From positions 392,451 to 456,450 of the forward strand of contig JAHPZH010000003.1 of the NCBI GenBank assembly GCA_019058315.1: a stretch of 64,000 nucleotides of DNA. The letters run 5' to 3'. How positions within the stretch are numbered: position 1 is the stretch's first letter; every line of letters starts with the position of its first letter. Under the pieces are notes generated by a model, which had not been told where the DNA came from, ran no database searches, and saw only the letters and a program-made list of their open reading frames with translations. This document shows positions 53,281-62,675 of this stretch, piece after piece. This DNA comes from Candidatus Helarchaeota archaeon. GTDB lineage: Archaea; Asgardarchaeota; Lokiarchaeia; Helarchaeales; RDOG01. The translations under genes were made by a program, and so were the position numbers.

Positions 53281-54408
53281 TCAGTAATTTTCTTTTAAAT
53301 GGGGTATTATTTCATCAGTTAACATTTGAAAAACATGTTCCCACGTAAAAGGTTTTGGTTTCTTTTTTAGTTCATTATCTATCATTAATACGAAATTTTG
53401 TACCCCAGTTTTAATTAAACTCTCAAGTTTCTTAATTATTTCTTCTTTAGTGCCCATTAATGCGGAGTTACGGATGAAATCATTTGGGATATCACTTACA
53501 ATTTGATTTATTATATTAAAATCTATGTTATCTATACTATTATACTGCAACGGATTTAAGGTATCTGGGTTGAATCCTAGCTTTGCATACAGATCTCTTT
53601 TTTCTTCTTTCCAGAACCCTAAAGGTTTTAGAGAATATGGGTGCTGAAGTGCCAAAGTCAATTTTTTTTCTGCAGTATAACCATCTAATGCAGCTTCATT
53701 TTCATTAATATAAATCCAATTCCAATAACCAAATGTAAACTCCTCTATATTCCTATTATTTTTCCGGAGACTATCTTTTACCTCTTCCATTTCTTTTTTA
53801 TAAGTATCAGGACTAAAGGAATAAGGAATCCACCCATCAGCAATTTCACCTGTTAATTTCCTAGTTCTTGGACCATTAGCACCGATCCAAATTGGAATAG
53901 ATTCTTGAACAGTTTTTGGTTGCAAAATAGCATCTTTAAAATTATAAAATTCCCCATCAAAACTTGCTTTTTTACCGCCAGCTTCCCAAAGTGTCTTTAG
54001 CACCATGATAAACTCTTTCATCTTCGAAACCGGTTTTCTTTTATCGATCCCGTAATTATCAAGGTTCCATGCCTCTCCTGGTCCTATACCGAATATGAAT
54101 CTCCCATTTGAAATGTGATCTAGTGTCATTACTATTTGTGCCATAACTTGCGGAAGATATCGGTGCGGATCTGTAACTGCGGTTCCAAAATGGACTTTTG
54201 ATTTTAATTCAGCAAAAATAGGGAACAATAACCAGACATTATAATTACGATATGGAGAAGTAGGAGGAATCCCACCTAAATGATCACCCAACCAAATAGA
54301 ATCCCAGACATCCTCATTAATTCCCTTTACAAAGTCCCTATACCTTTCCCAAGTTTTCGAAGTATAAGTTTCTAAACTCATATCTATGCCAAATTTTATA
54401 TTTGTCAT
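53281..54408 (-). CDS. LLM-class (luciferase-like) F420/flavin-dependent oxidoreductase
   Basis: The protein has 375 residues. A bacterial-luciferase-like TIM barrel shows SIWLGDHL near 37, VHFGTAVTDPHRYLPQVMAQ near 75, GRFIFGIGPGEAWN near 102, and IPIWIGANGPRTRKL near 170, the usual F420/FMN-contact segments of LLM proteins. It resembles F420-dependent dehydrogenases more than methylene-H4MPT reductase, but the substrate cannot be set. It starts 16 bp downstream of the PAP2 gene on the same strand. Confidence 0.88.
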   Translation of the reverse strand: MTNIKFGIDMSLETYTSKTWERYRDFVKGINEDVWDSIWLGDHLGGIPPTSPYRNYNVWLLFPIFAELKSKVHFGTAVTDPHRYLPQVMAQIVMTLDHISNGRFIFGIGPGEAWNLDNYGIDKRKPVSKMKEFIMVLKTLWEAGGKKASFDGEFYNFKDAILQPKTVQESIPIWIGANGPRTRKLTGEIADGWIPYSFSPDTYKKEMEEVKDSLRKNNRNIEEFTFGYWNWIYINENEAALDGYTAEKKLTLALQHPYSLKPLGFWKEEKRDLYAKLGFNPDTLNPLQYNSIDNIDFNIINQIVSDIPNDFIRNSALMGTKEEIIKKLESLIKTGVQNFVLMIDNELKKKPKPFTWEHVFQMLTDEIIPHLKENY

Positions 54409-54424
54409 TTTTTATCCACACATT

Positions 54425-55162
54425 TTAATTAGTTAATCCATATTTTGCCATCATTTGTTTTTTATAGTTTTTCCTAATTTTTTGCCAAAAATAAAATCCA
54501 GTCCACATTATGATTAAACTTAAGGCTGCACCCAGAATTATTAAAATAAAGTCTAGAGACGTAATAATTAGTGCAGCAGTCGTTCCACCCCAATTTATTA
54601 ACGGAGGGGAAATAAAATAATAAACTGTAGCGATTAAGATACCAAAAATAGCTCCAAAAATAACATCAAGTGGATAATGAGCACCTAAATAGACTCTGCT
54701 AATACCGACTATACATGAAAATATGTATAAAATAAAAGCCCATTCAAGTCCTCCCCAGATCAATATAGTGACTCCAAGAAATGCCCTATGAACGTGGGCT
54801 GAAGGAAAAGAGGGAGTAATTTCCCAGCTACGGACTATTAATTCTCCTTCCTTAACATTTAGAGTTTGAAAAGGTCTTTTTCTTCCAAATAAATGTTGTA
54901 AAATATTGGATACTATTAAATCAATTAGCATTCCTAGTCCTAATAATACAGATAATCTAAATGGTTCTATACCTAAGCCAAGTTTTATTAGGATGTTAGG
55001 CGTTTGAGCACCCATCAAGGCGAAATAGCCTACTGCTAAAAACCAGAAAAAAATATTTCCAAAATATCCTAAAAACCGTAAAATTATTTCTGCATATTTC
55101 GAATCAATTAAATTTAATTTAGATATAATCTTCAATTCAAAATCTTTGGGCTCATCTAACAT
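54425..55162 (-). CDS. PAP2-family membrane phosphatase
   Basis: The protein has 245 residues with about six TM helices. The phosphatase motifs are GRKRPF (C1, with the usual Lys six residues earlier replaced by Gln), SFPSAHVH (C2, PSxH) and SRVYLGAHYPLDVIFG (C3, SRx5Hx3D). PAP2 enzymes dephosphorylate lipid phosphates such as polyprenyl pyrophosphate at the membrane. The final TM and basic tail (KIRKNYKKQ) are extra. Confidence 0.92.
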   Translation of the reverse strand: MLDEPKDFELKIISKLNLIDSKYAEIILRFLGYFGNIFFWFLAVGYFALMGAQTPNILIKLGLGIEPFRLSVLLGLGMLIDLIVSNILQHLFGRKRPFQTLNVKEGELIVRSWEITPSFPSAHVHRAFLGVTILIWGGLEWAFILYIFSCIVGISRVYLGAHYPLDVIFGAIFGILIATVYYFISPPLINWGGTTAALIITSLDFILIILGAALSLIIMWTGFYFWQKIRKNYKKQMMAKYGLTN

Positions 55163-55289
55163 AAAAATTCACAATTAATTTTGGACTCTTTAATATAAAT
55201 TCTTTATTTAGTAATACTTCTTAAATATAGCATAATACATAAAAATCAGAAAAAAAAGAGAAAAAAAGACTAATAATTCATAATAGGGG

Positions 55290-55850
55290 TTATTTTGGAG
55301 CCGATAAGAATTTTATTCCTTCTAAGCTAAGAATATCTGCTTTATGGACGTTTCTCATTTGTTTAATTGCCCAGTCTGTATCTTCTTGAGTAAGTCCAGC
55401 TACTCCATCTTCCATTACTACAACATGATAACCTCTTTGTGACGCATCAGCACTCGTATACATAACACAGATGTTTGTCAATACCCCAGTAAGAATGACC
55501 ATCTTTACTCCCAATTCCCGCAACCATAAATCTAGATCAGTACCGTAGAATCCTGAGTACCTTCGTTTTGGAATGAATATTTCACCTTTATCCAAATTAG
55601 GTTTCAATTCATCAACAACTTCAGCACCTTTAGTACCTTTAACACAATGAGGAGGCCAGATTTTAAACTCTGGATCGGTTTCACTATGATTATCTGCTAA
55701 ATAAATGATGGGCCAACTCTTGGATCTAGCAAATTTCAAGATTTCTTGGACTTTAGGAATGATTTTACGTCCTTCCGGAACCTCTAATGGGGCTCCTTCG
55801 TTTAGAAAGTCGTTTAACATATCAATAATAAGTAGTGCTCTATATGACAT
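55290..55850 (-). CDS. Isochorismatase-family cysteine hydrolase (nicotinamidase-like)
   Basis: The protein has 186 residues. The catalytic set is Asp10 in LLIIDMLNDF, Lys in the FIPKRRYSGF segment near 95, and Cys in LTGVLTNICVMYTSADA near 128. The DNHSETDPEFKIWPPHC block is close to the metal-binding region of nicotinamidases, so nicotinamide deamidation in NAD salvage is the likeliest activity. The family also hydrolyses other amides. The 127-bp gap to the PAP2 gene suggests it is a separate unit. Confidence 0.88.
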   Translation of the reverse strand: MSYRALLIIDMLNDFLNEGAPLEVPEGRKIIPKVQEILKFARSKSWPIIYLADNHSETDPEFKIWPPHCVKGTKGAEVVDELKPNLDKGEIFIPKRRYSGFYGTDLDLWLRELGVKMVILTGVLTNICVMYTSADASQRGYHVVVMEDGVAGLTQEDTDWAIKQMRNVHKADILSLEGIKFLSAPK

Positions 55851-55958
55851 TTTGAATTATTCCAAATATTATATAATTAATTTAAATAATTAATTTTTAT
55901 TATTGAGAAAATATTTAATTTTTATTTTTAAAATTTAAGATTTTATAAGGGATTATTT

Positions 55959-57461
55959 ATGAGCGAAAAATATCTTCTATCATATGATGTGGGTACAGGA
56001 GGAACAAAAGCTTCCTTGATAAATTTAGAAGGGAGAATTATTGATTCTAGTTTCGAAGAATATGAACTATATCATCCTCAAGAGTCCTGGGCGGAACAGA
56101 ACCCCAATGAATGGTGGAATGCAGTAATTAAAACCACACGAGAAGTACTTGATAAAACTAAAATTTCGGCAAATGCAATTGGGGGTATTTCATTCAGTGT
56201 TCAAATGGTAGGAACTCTACCTGTAGATAAACAAGGAAATCCAGTAAGAAATGCAATAATTTGGTTAGATGCAAGAGCTAAAAAAGAACCAGATGAAATA
56301 ATGGAAAAAATTGATTTAAACACCATTTTTGAAATAACAGGCTTACTTCCAGGACCAAAGGACATAATATCGAAAATTGTTTGGTTTATGAATAATGAAC
56401 CTCATTTATATGAAAAAACCCATAAAATTATCGATAGTAAAGATTTTCTAATTCATAAATGTACAAATAAATTTATTACAGACCAATCTTGTGCTTCGGT
56501 TAGTGTTCTATTTGATACTCGAAAAGATAAACTTCGGTGGTCAGATGAAATATGTAAAGCAATCAATTTACCCATGGATAAGCTGTCTAAAATAATGAAA
56601 TCAACAGATATTGTGGGTGAATTAACTGAAAAAGCAGCAAATGAATTAAATCTAAAAGGTGGTACATCTGTCATAAACGGTGCTGGAGATGCAGCATGTG
56701 CTGCGATAGGATCTGGTGCCATTAGAGAAAATAAGCCTCATATTTATATCGGATCATCCGGTTGGATTACCGCCCATATTTCAAAGAGAGATGCTTCCCT
56801 TGAATATTTTATAGGTTCCATATGTAGTGCTAATCCATCCCATTATCTTTTAATATCCGAACAAGAGAGTGCAGGTACTTGTTATAAATGGTTTCAAACA
56901 GAGTTAGGAAATAACCAAACATACCAAGAATTAGATAAAATTGCATCTGAAAGTGTTCCTGGAGCTAATAATTTAATCTTTTTACCTTGGATTTATGGAG
57001 AAAGAAGTCCAATTTTAGATGATAAAGTAAGAGGTGGTTTTATTAATCTAAGTTTAACTCATAAAAGAAAAGATCTTATTAGAAGTGTTATGGAGGGGGT
57101 GGCGTATAATGCTAGATGGGCGATGCAAGGTATCGAAAAATTATGTGGTAGTGTTGCAGAAATTAATGTAATAGGCGGTGGTGTAAAAAGTCCTGTCTGG
57201 TGCCAAATCTTTGCTGATGTTCTTAATAAAAAAGTCCGAGTTCCTGACGAACCACTTCATGCAGGTGCAAAAGGGGCAGCTTTATTGGCTCTAATTGGTC
57301 TTAATATATGCAAAAATTTTGAGGAATTGGAAAATTTAATAAAAATTAAAAAAGAGTATTCTCCAAATGAAGCAAATCTCATAGTTTATAACTCAATTTT
57401 CAAACAATTTACTAAAATTTATAAAAAAATGTCAGGAATCTTTCATAAATTAAATGAATAA
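55959..57461 (+). CDS. FGGY-family carbohydrate kinase (xylulokinase-like)
   Basis: The protein has 500 residues, typical for the family. The N-terminal phosphate loop is SYDVGTGGTKASLI near 8, followed by WAEQNPNEWW, INGAGDAACAAIGSGA near 237, and the C-terminal VIGGGVKSPVWCQIFADVL and GAKGAALLAL signatures. These kinases phosphorylate sugars such as xylulose or glycerol; xylulokinase-like spacing is the best guess. AAGGGATT precedes the ATG. No other sugar-catabolic genes are nearby. Confidence 0.9.
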   Translation: MSEKYLLSYDVGTGGTKASLINLEGRIIDSSFEEYELYHPQESWAEQNPNEWWNAVIKTTREVLDKTKISANAIGGISFSVQMVGTLPVDKQGNPVRNAIIWLDARAKKEPDEIMEKIDLNTIFEITGLLPGPKDIISKIVWFMNNEPHLYEKTHKIIDSKDFLIHKCTNKFITDQSCASVSVLFDTRKDKLRWSDEICKAINLPMDKLSKIMKSTDIVGELTEKAANELNLKGGTSVINGAGDAACAAIGSGAIRENKPHIYIGSSGWITAHISKRDASLEYFIGSICSANPSHYLLISEQESAGTCYKWFQTELGNNQTYQELDKIASESVPGANNLIFLPWIYGERSPILDDKVRGGFINLSLTHKRKDLIRSVMEGVAYNARWAMQGIEKLCGSVAEINVIGGGVKSPVWCQIFADVLNKKVRVPDEPLHAGAKGAALLALIGLNICKNFEELENLIKIKKEYSPNEANLIVYNSIFKQFTKIYKKMSGIFHKLNE

Positions 57462-57490
57462 GATAAAAAATCTTATAATCTATTTAGAAA

Positions 57491-58687
57491 TTAAAGTTTA
57501 AAAGCAAAATGGTCGAATGCTGCATAATAACAAAGCATTTGAATATAATGTGCTATTCCCATTGATCCATCACTTTGCCATCTGGACTCTAATTTTCCAA
57601 AACAGGCAAATCTAAACCCCTTAAATTCCGGATCCTCATCATCCCATCGTCTGACATCATGGTGTTGTTCAATAAATTTGTAAAGTGAAAAACTGCAAGC
57701 TTTTGGGGGACTCTTAGGGTATTTTAATGGCAATCTGATTTGAAAATTAATAAGTTCAGGTGAGGATTCGTTAGGGGGAAAAAATCGCACAGTACAAAAT
57801 ATAATTCGGGGATTTGAACTGTTGAATTCTGCTCTAACTAAATGGAAATTGGTTTTAATATGATCATGAAACGCAAGCAGTTTTTCTAGTTTTTCTTCTT
57901 CCTCTAAAAGCCGTGTTGACCAATCTTTTGATGTATATTTAGCTCTATTATGAAACTTACCAAGTTTAAAATTACGCAGTTTAATGGGTTTGGGCTTATG
58001 AATTTCGTTATAAATTGGGAGAAATTCATCCAGATATCTTTTTGTTATAGAGATTATCTCTGGATACTGTTCCAACTTTGAAAAATATTCTGATACTTTT
58101 TTATATACGATTGTCTTGCATCTAAATAAATTTCTCATAAAAAAAAGTTCCGAGACTAAATTTGGAGTAATAATTATAGCAAAAATCTCATCAATTTTTT
58201 TTAATGAATTTACAACTTCACATCTTACTCGTGTATCTAAGTCAAAAAGGTGTTTGAATAAAGGTGTAACAGCTTGAACGACATTAAATTCCCCAAGGCC
58301 TTCAGCTGCATATCTCTTTACTCCAATATCTTCATCATTAAGAGCTTTAATAAGAATAGGAATTATTTTACGATGCTTAAAAATCATTAACGTCTCAATT
58401 AAAATTCGACGAACTCTTGGATTTTTATCATGATATGCAGAAATTAATACATCTATAGTTAAAGGATCTTTAATAATCCCTAAAGCGGTAATAGTCCAGA
58501 TTCTAATTTTATGATTAGGATGTTTTAATGCATCAATTAAATATGGGATAACAATTTTTTGATTTTCTTCTGCTGTTATATTTTTCAAAATGTCCCTTTT
58601 TAAATAATAATCATCAGTTCCAAATAGTTTTATCATATGTTGAAGATTTAAATTGTCAAAAACTGGTTTCTGTGTTGTAGTTTCCAT
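57491..58687 (-). CDS. HEAT-repeat protein with C-terminal E2 (UBC)-like domain
   Basis: The protein has 398 residues. Residues ~40-170 are four to five HEAT repeats (IVIPYLIDALKHPNHKIRIW, IIPILIKALNDEDIGVKRYA). Residues ~255-392 follow the ubiquitin-conjugating E2 plan: a starting helix TRLLEEEEKLEKLL, a strand ending FQIRLPLKYPKSPPKA (compare E2 YPxxPP), HHD at 342-344 near where E2s have HPN, then FACFGKLESRW with Cys362 and Trp370 placed like the E2 active-site Cys and following Trp, and closing helices. Whether Cys362 carries a ubiquitin-like protein is inference; an RWD-like noncatalytic role is the alternative. Confidence 0.75.
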   Translation of the reverse strand: METTTQKPVFDNLNLQHMIKLFGTDDYYLKRDILKNITAEENQKIVIPYLIDALKHPNHKIRIWTITALGIIKDPLTIDVLISAYHDKNPRVRRILIETLMIFKHRKIIPILIKALNDEDIGVKRYAAEGLGEFNVVQAVTPLFKHLFDLDTRVRCEVVNSLKKIDEIFAIIITPNLVSELFFMRNLFRCKTIVYKKVSEYFSKLEQYPEIISITKRYLDEFLPIYNEIHKPKPIKLRNFKLGKFHNRAKYTSKDWSTRLLEEEEKLEKLLAFHDHIKTNFHLVRAEFNSSNPRIIFCTVRFFPPNESSPELINFQIRLPLKYPKSPPKACSFSLYKFIEQHHDVRRWDDEDPEFKGFRFACFGKLESRWQSDGSMGIAHYIQMLCYYAAFDHFAFKL

Positions 58688-59056
58688 AAATATCAGAAAA
58701 GAAATATTTTCTAATATCTCTAAAGAAAACCATGAAATAAAAAATTATAGAAATTTGGGAGTATTACAATTATATTTTCAAATTTCAATCCTTTAAAGAG
58801 ATAAAATACGATCTCCCATTTTCAGAACAATAAATAATAAAAATACAATAGTTTCAAATTGAAACTGAACAAAATTAAATCAATCTATCCACTAAATAAA
58901 GAATTAATCAATAATATTCAAAGAAAATCTAGGTTTTTTATCCTAAATAATCCGAATTTTTATTTTGAAATAATATGTCATAAAATTGACAAAAAGAATT
59001 ATTATTGCATTATTGATTGTAGAATTGATTTATTTAAAAAAAAAAAATTGATTAAA

Positions 59057-60373
59057 ATGGCGAATTTAAAAGAATGTGTAGTTGTAGATGCTATTAGGAC
59101 ACCTATTGGAAAGTCAAGTAGAAAACAAATGAAGAAACTTGGAGGAGCATATAGAGAATGTTCATCACAAGATTTGTTAGTTACCGTTCTTCAACAAATT
59201 ATTGAGAGAACAAAGGCTCGATGTCCCGATTTTGACCCTAAGGAAATTGAAGATTGCCATGTCGGTTGTTTATCACAAATTGGAGAACAAGGCGGAAACA
59301 TTGGTCGGATAGCAGTTCTACTGGCAGGTCTGCCAGAGGAGATTGCTGGTGCGACAGTTGATAGATACTGTAATGCAGGCTTACAAGCTATAAATACATG
59401 TACTAACGCTATAAGAGTTGGCAATGGAGAGATGATGATCGCAGCTGGTGTTGAGTCCATGACTCATTATGCTATGGGTGTAACATTTCAGATTTGTAAT
59501 AGTGTTAAAAATTATCCAGGTCCGATTTTTTCTCCTCTAATGGCCAATGTGATGGGAGAGATGGTTCCACAAGGTGAAAGTGCAGAAATGATTTGTGATA
59601 GGTATGGTTTTACTAGAGAACAAATGGATAAATTCGGTATGTGGAGTCATGTAAAAGCAACAAAAGCAATGCGTAACGAAAAAGAATATTTCAAAAGAGT
59701 TGTACCAGTCACTTACTTGAAAAAATTTACTGATGAAAACATGAAACCTATTAAAGATGAGGCAACAGGAAAACAAAAACAAGAAGAAGTGACAGTAAAA
59801 TATGATCAAACAGTCCGACCAGTTTATGTGGATAAACCTGAAGCTGCTTGGGAAAAACTTTGTCAACTTAAACCTGTTTTCCGTTCAGAAAGAAAGGGTG
59901 GACGAGTTACAGCTGGAAATTCATCACAAATAGTAGATGGAGCTGCTGCAACTCTCTTGATGTCAGAGGAAAAAGCTAAATCGCTAGGGTTGAAACCAAT
60001 AGCAAGAGTACTTTCTACAGCAGTTGCAGGCGGAGAACCAAAAATAATGTTATTAGCACCCATTCCTGCATCAGTAAGAGCTTTAAAACGTGCGGGTCTA
60101 AAAATTGATGACCTAGCCTGCATTGAACCTAATGAAGCTTTCGCTTCTCCATGCCTTGCTTTTTCAAAAGATTTAAAATATGACTTTGATGATCCAAGAA
60201 TAAACCCTACAGGAGGCGCAATTAGTATCGGGCATCCAATCGGAGCTTCTGGTGTAGTTTACTTCACTGAGATGGTCCATTATTTGCATAATAATAAAAA
60301 GAAATATGGGCTACAGATGATGTGTGGCGGCGGTGGCGTAGGAATCGCTAGCTGTGTGGAAGGAATCTTTTAA
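59057..60373 (+). CDS. Acetyl-CoA C-acyltransferase (thiolase), canonical
   Basis: The protein has 438 residues from the ATG at 59057. An in-frame extension back to 58859 is Lys/Asn-rich and not thiolase-like. The catalytic Cys is in VDRYCNAGLQAI, the His in ISIGHPIGASG, and the second Cys in MMCGGGGVGIA, the full Cys-His-Cys set. Thiolases join or cleave 3-ketoacyl-CoA. A ~60-residue insertion (EKEYFKRVVPV...KQKQEEVTV) is longer than in bacterial FadA. The 369-bp stretch from 58688 to 59056 holds no supported gene. Confidence 0.93.
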   Translation: MANLKECVVVDAIRTPIGKSSRKQMKKLGGAYRECSSQDLLVTVLQQIIERTKARCPDFDPKEIEDCHVGCLSQIGEQGGNIGRIAVLLAGLPEEIAGATVDRYCNAGLQAINTCTNAIRVGNGEMMIAAGVESMTHYAMGVTFQICNSVKNYPGPIFSPLMANVMGEMVPQGESAEMICDRYGFTREQMDKFGMWSHVKATKAMRNEKEYFKRVVPVTYLKKFTDENMKPIKDEATGKQKQEEVTVKYDQTVRPVYVDKPEAAWEKLCQLKPVFRSERKGGRVTAGNSSQIVDGAAATLLMSEEKAKSLGLKPIARVLSTAVAGGEPKIMLLAPIPASVRALKRAGLKIDDLACIEPNEAFASPCLAFSKDLKYDFDDPRINPTGGAISIGHPIGASGVVYFTEMVHYLHNNKKKYGLQMMCGGGGVGIASCVEGIF

Positions 60374-60430
60374 TCCATAAACTTCTTTTTTTATTTCTAT
60401 TTTTCTAAAAATATTAAAATTTTTATAATC

Positions 60431-60742
60431 CTAAACAGAAAATTGATCCTTTTTTGTTGTTGCTTCAGTTCTAATTCTAAATTCAAAGGGATCTTTTTCA
60501 AAAATTTTTCTATCAGTTTTCCATAAAAATAGGCAAGGGTCCGTCCCAAGGAAAAATGGATTTAATTCGATAAGAATTACACGATCTTTTAAGACTTCAA
60601 AATCTATAATGAAAGATTCTAAAGATATTTTATCTTTTATGGAATTATTGAAGTTTTTAATCCTTTTTTCAATTACAGAAAATTGTTTTGGTAATTTGGA
60701 AAAAGAATAAAATAAATTGGTTCTATTTGCAACTTTAATCAA
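60431..60742 (-). pseudogene. CDC123/D123-like gene, N-terminally truncated
   Basis: A 103-codon frame from a TTG. The core SFIIDFEVLKDRVILIELNP, followed by F..GTDPCLFLW, matches the C-terminal metal/ATP-binding end of D123 (CDC123) ATP-grasp-like proteins: D.....v.liE/D-NPf...Td..LF.W. Full D123 proteins are ~300 residues, so only the last third is here. Reading on upstream in frame (KFDRDLIKV) stays protein-like until a stop inside an 11-bp tandem repeat at 60760-60803. It is probably a truncated relic, though a small functional protein is possible. Confidence 0.5.
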
Positions 60743-60759
60743 ATCTCTATCAAACTTGT

Positions 60760-60803
60760 GACTATTTTTTGACTATTTTTTGACTATCTTTTGACTATCT
60801 TTT
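60760..60803 (+). repeat. Four tandem 11-bp repeats
   Basis: GACTATTTTTT occurs twice and GACTATCTTTT twice, head to tail and without gaps. The array begins exactly where the truncated D123-like frame loses coding potential, so slippage or a deletion at the repeat may have cut the gene. Confidence 0.85.
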
Positions 60804-60919
60804 AATATGTTATGAATTTGGCATATAAATATTTTAAACCTAAAAACCAGAGGTTAATTTGAATTATTTCTATTCTATTTTTACTAATTGAATTTTAAAA
60901 TGTGGCGGAGATAATAGAA

Positions 60920-61498
60920 ATGAACGAAATTTTAGATATGTTGAATAAATGCATTGAAGATAAGAAGGCTTTTAATTCTGAAATAATAACAAACATGATT
61001 GAAAAAATTACTGCGTTAAATTTTAACGAAATGGTTGAAAATTTATCGGAAATGTTACATAAATTAGGAATTTTAATGGAAATTAATGGCGATATAGAAA
61101 ATTTATCTGATGTTCTTGCAAATAGTTTCACTATATTTATTCAGAACCTTCTCCAAGATGAAGAAATTAGATATGAATTAAGTCTAACTCCAAATATGAC
61201 CTTTAATTTATCTATTGGGGAAAGTGCTATGGGTGTCGAAATTAAGGATGGAACAATTAATTTCAGGGCAGAGCCATTTAAATGGCCAGATGAACCTTTA
61301 GATTTTCTCGTAGAGATTCATTTAGACATAATTCCAAAAATTTTCACTGGAAAAGAGAATTTAATGGTTGAACTAATGGCAGGGGAAAGAATAAAACTAT
61401 GGAGAGAAAAACAACCATACGATGCTGGAAAATTGTTTGAATTAATGCCTTTATTATCTATAGCTTTAGAAAAATTGAATTTAGATAAATGGTTGTGA
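60920..61498 (+). CDS. SCP2-like lipid/acyl-CoA-binding protein
   Basis: The protein has 192 residues from the ATG at 60920 (GGAG about ten bases upstream; a GTG at 60902 would add six). The first ~70 residues are helical. Residues ~85-190 follow SCP2 spacing: MTFNLSIGESAMGVEIKDGT, then EPLDFLVEIHLDIIPKIFTG, then LMAGERIKLW. It ends six bases before a thiolase gene, repeating as separate genes the thiolase-SCP2 combination of eukaryotic SCP-x. It probably delivers acyl-CoA or another hydrophobic substrate (inference). Confidence 0.65.
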   Translation: MNEILDMLNKCIEDKKAFNSEIITNMIEKITALNFNEMVENLSEMLHKLGILMEINGDIENLSDVLANSFTIFIQNLLQDEEIRYELSLTPNMTFNLSIGESAMGVEIKDGTINFRAEPFKWPDEPLDFLVEIHLDIIPKIFTGKENLMVELMAGERIKLWREKQPYDAGKLFELMPLLSIALEKLNLDKWL

Positions 61499-61504
61499 GT
61501 TAAT

Positions 61505-62665
61505 ATGAAAAAAGTTTGTATTATTGGTGTAGGAATGACAGAGTTTCGTCATAGACCAGAATCTATTCAAGATATTGGAGCTCAAGCAATTAAGCTAGCA
61601 TTCGATGACGTTCAAAATTTAGAATTAAAAGATATTCAAGCAGTATATTGTGGAACAATGGGTGGGGGTCCCTCACTAGCTTCAAGAATTATGGCAAGGT
61701 GTAAGGATATTATGGGACAAGAGGGACTAACGGGAGTTCCAATGAGCAATTGGGAAAATATGTGTGTAAGCGGAACTAACGCAATAATGGCAGCCTACCT
61801 TGATGTTGCAAGTGGGCTTCATGATATTGTATTGCAAGTAGGTGTTGAAAAGTTAGGTCGTGGTTCGTTAGCTCAAGGAAAAGACGGGCGTTTAACAACG
61901 GCAAAATTTAAAGGTCCACCTCCAGCACCATCTATGTTTGCTGGACAGGCAAGAAAACACATGAAGCGATTTGGAACTAGGCGAGAACATTTAGCTATGG
62001 TAGCTGTTAAATCTAAGGAATATGCGTCTAGAAATCCTAATGCTCAATATAGGAAAAAGGTTACAATTGATGAAGTCTTGAATTCAAAAATGATAGCTGA
62101 ACCATTAACAATGTTAATGTGTTGCCCAACATCCACCGGTGGATCATCAGTTATTTTCTGTGCTGAAGATATTGCCAGAAAATATCAAGATACTTTGGTA
62201 GAATTTGTGGCAAGTTCTATGAAAACTTGTCGAGCAAAGGTTCCTACTTTAGAAAGTGGTTGGGATCCTAATATTAGAGCAGGAAGAGAATCATATAAAA
62301 GGGCAGGCATTGGACCCAGTGATATTGGTGTTGCACAAGTACATGATTGTTTTGCAATAGCAGAATTGATGCATTATGAGAGTTTTGGATTTTGTGGTAT
62401 GGGGAAATCTGGAGAATGGATTGAAAATGGAGGTCCTACAAAGGATGGTGAAATACCTGTGAATACAGATGGGGGATTGATATCAAAAGGACATCCTCTT
62501 GGAGCTACAGGTGGTGCCCAATTCTATGAATTAACACATCAACTCAGAGGAACTGGTCATACTCAAATAAAACCTATTCCAGAATATGCTTTGCAGCATA
62601 ATATGGGCGGTGGAGTAGGCGTCGGTATGGCTTATGTATGTAATATCTTAAAACGTATACGATAG
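61505..62665 (+). CDS. Archaeal SCP-x-type thiolase, active-site residues present
   Basis: The protein has 386 residues. The N-terminal IIGVGMTEF start is typical of archaeal acetyl-CoA acetyltransferases/lipid-transfer-type thiolases. The nucleophile Cys87 is in NMCVSGTNA, the His is in ISKGHPLGATGG, and the C-terminal motif is HNMGGGVGVG. In archaea such enzymes form complexes with HMG-CoA synthase and DUF35 proteins, or act in acyl-CoA degradation. It lies six bases after the SCP2-like gene and ten bases before a degenerate paralogue. Confidence 0.92.
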   Translation: MKKVCIIGVGMTEFRHRPESIQDIGAQAIKLAFDDVQNLELKDIQAVYCGTMGGGPSLASRIMARCKDIMGQEGLTGVPMSNWENMCVSGTNAIMAAYLDVASGLHDIVLQVGVEKLGRGSLAQGKDGRLTTAKFKGPPPAPSMFAGQARKHMKRFGTRREHLAMVAVKSKEYASRNPNAQYRKKVTIDEVLNSKMIAEPLTMLMCCPTSTGGSSVIFCAEDIARKYQDTLVEFVASSMKTCRAKVPTLESGWDPNIRAGRESYKRAGIGPSDIGVAQVHDCFAIAELMHYESFGFCGMGKSGEWIENGGPTKDGEIPVNTDGGLISKGHPLGATGGAQFYELTHQLRGTGHTQIKPIPEYALQHNMGGGVGVGMAYVCNILKRIR

Positions 62666-62675
62666 GTGATTTAGG

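Noticed and set aside
58859..59056. N-terminal extension of the canonical thiolase
   Set aside because: The 66 extra residues are Lys/Asn/Ile-rich and unlike any thiolase; the ATG at 59057 opens directly into the thiolase start CVVVDAIRTP.
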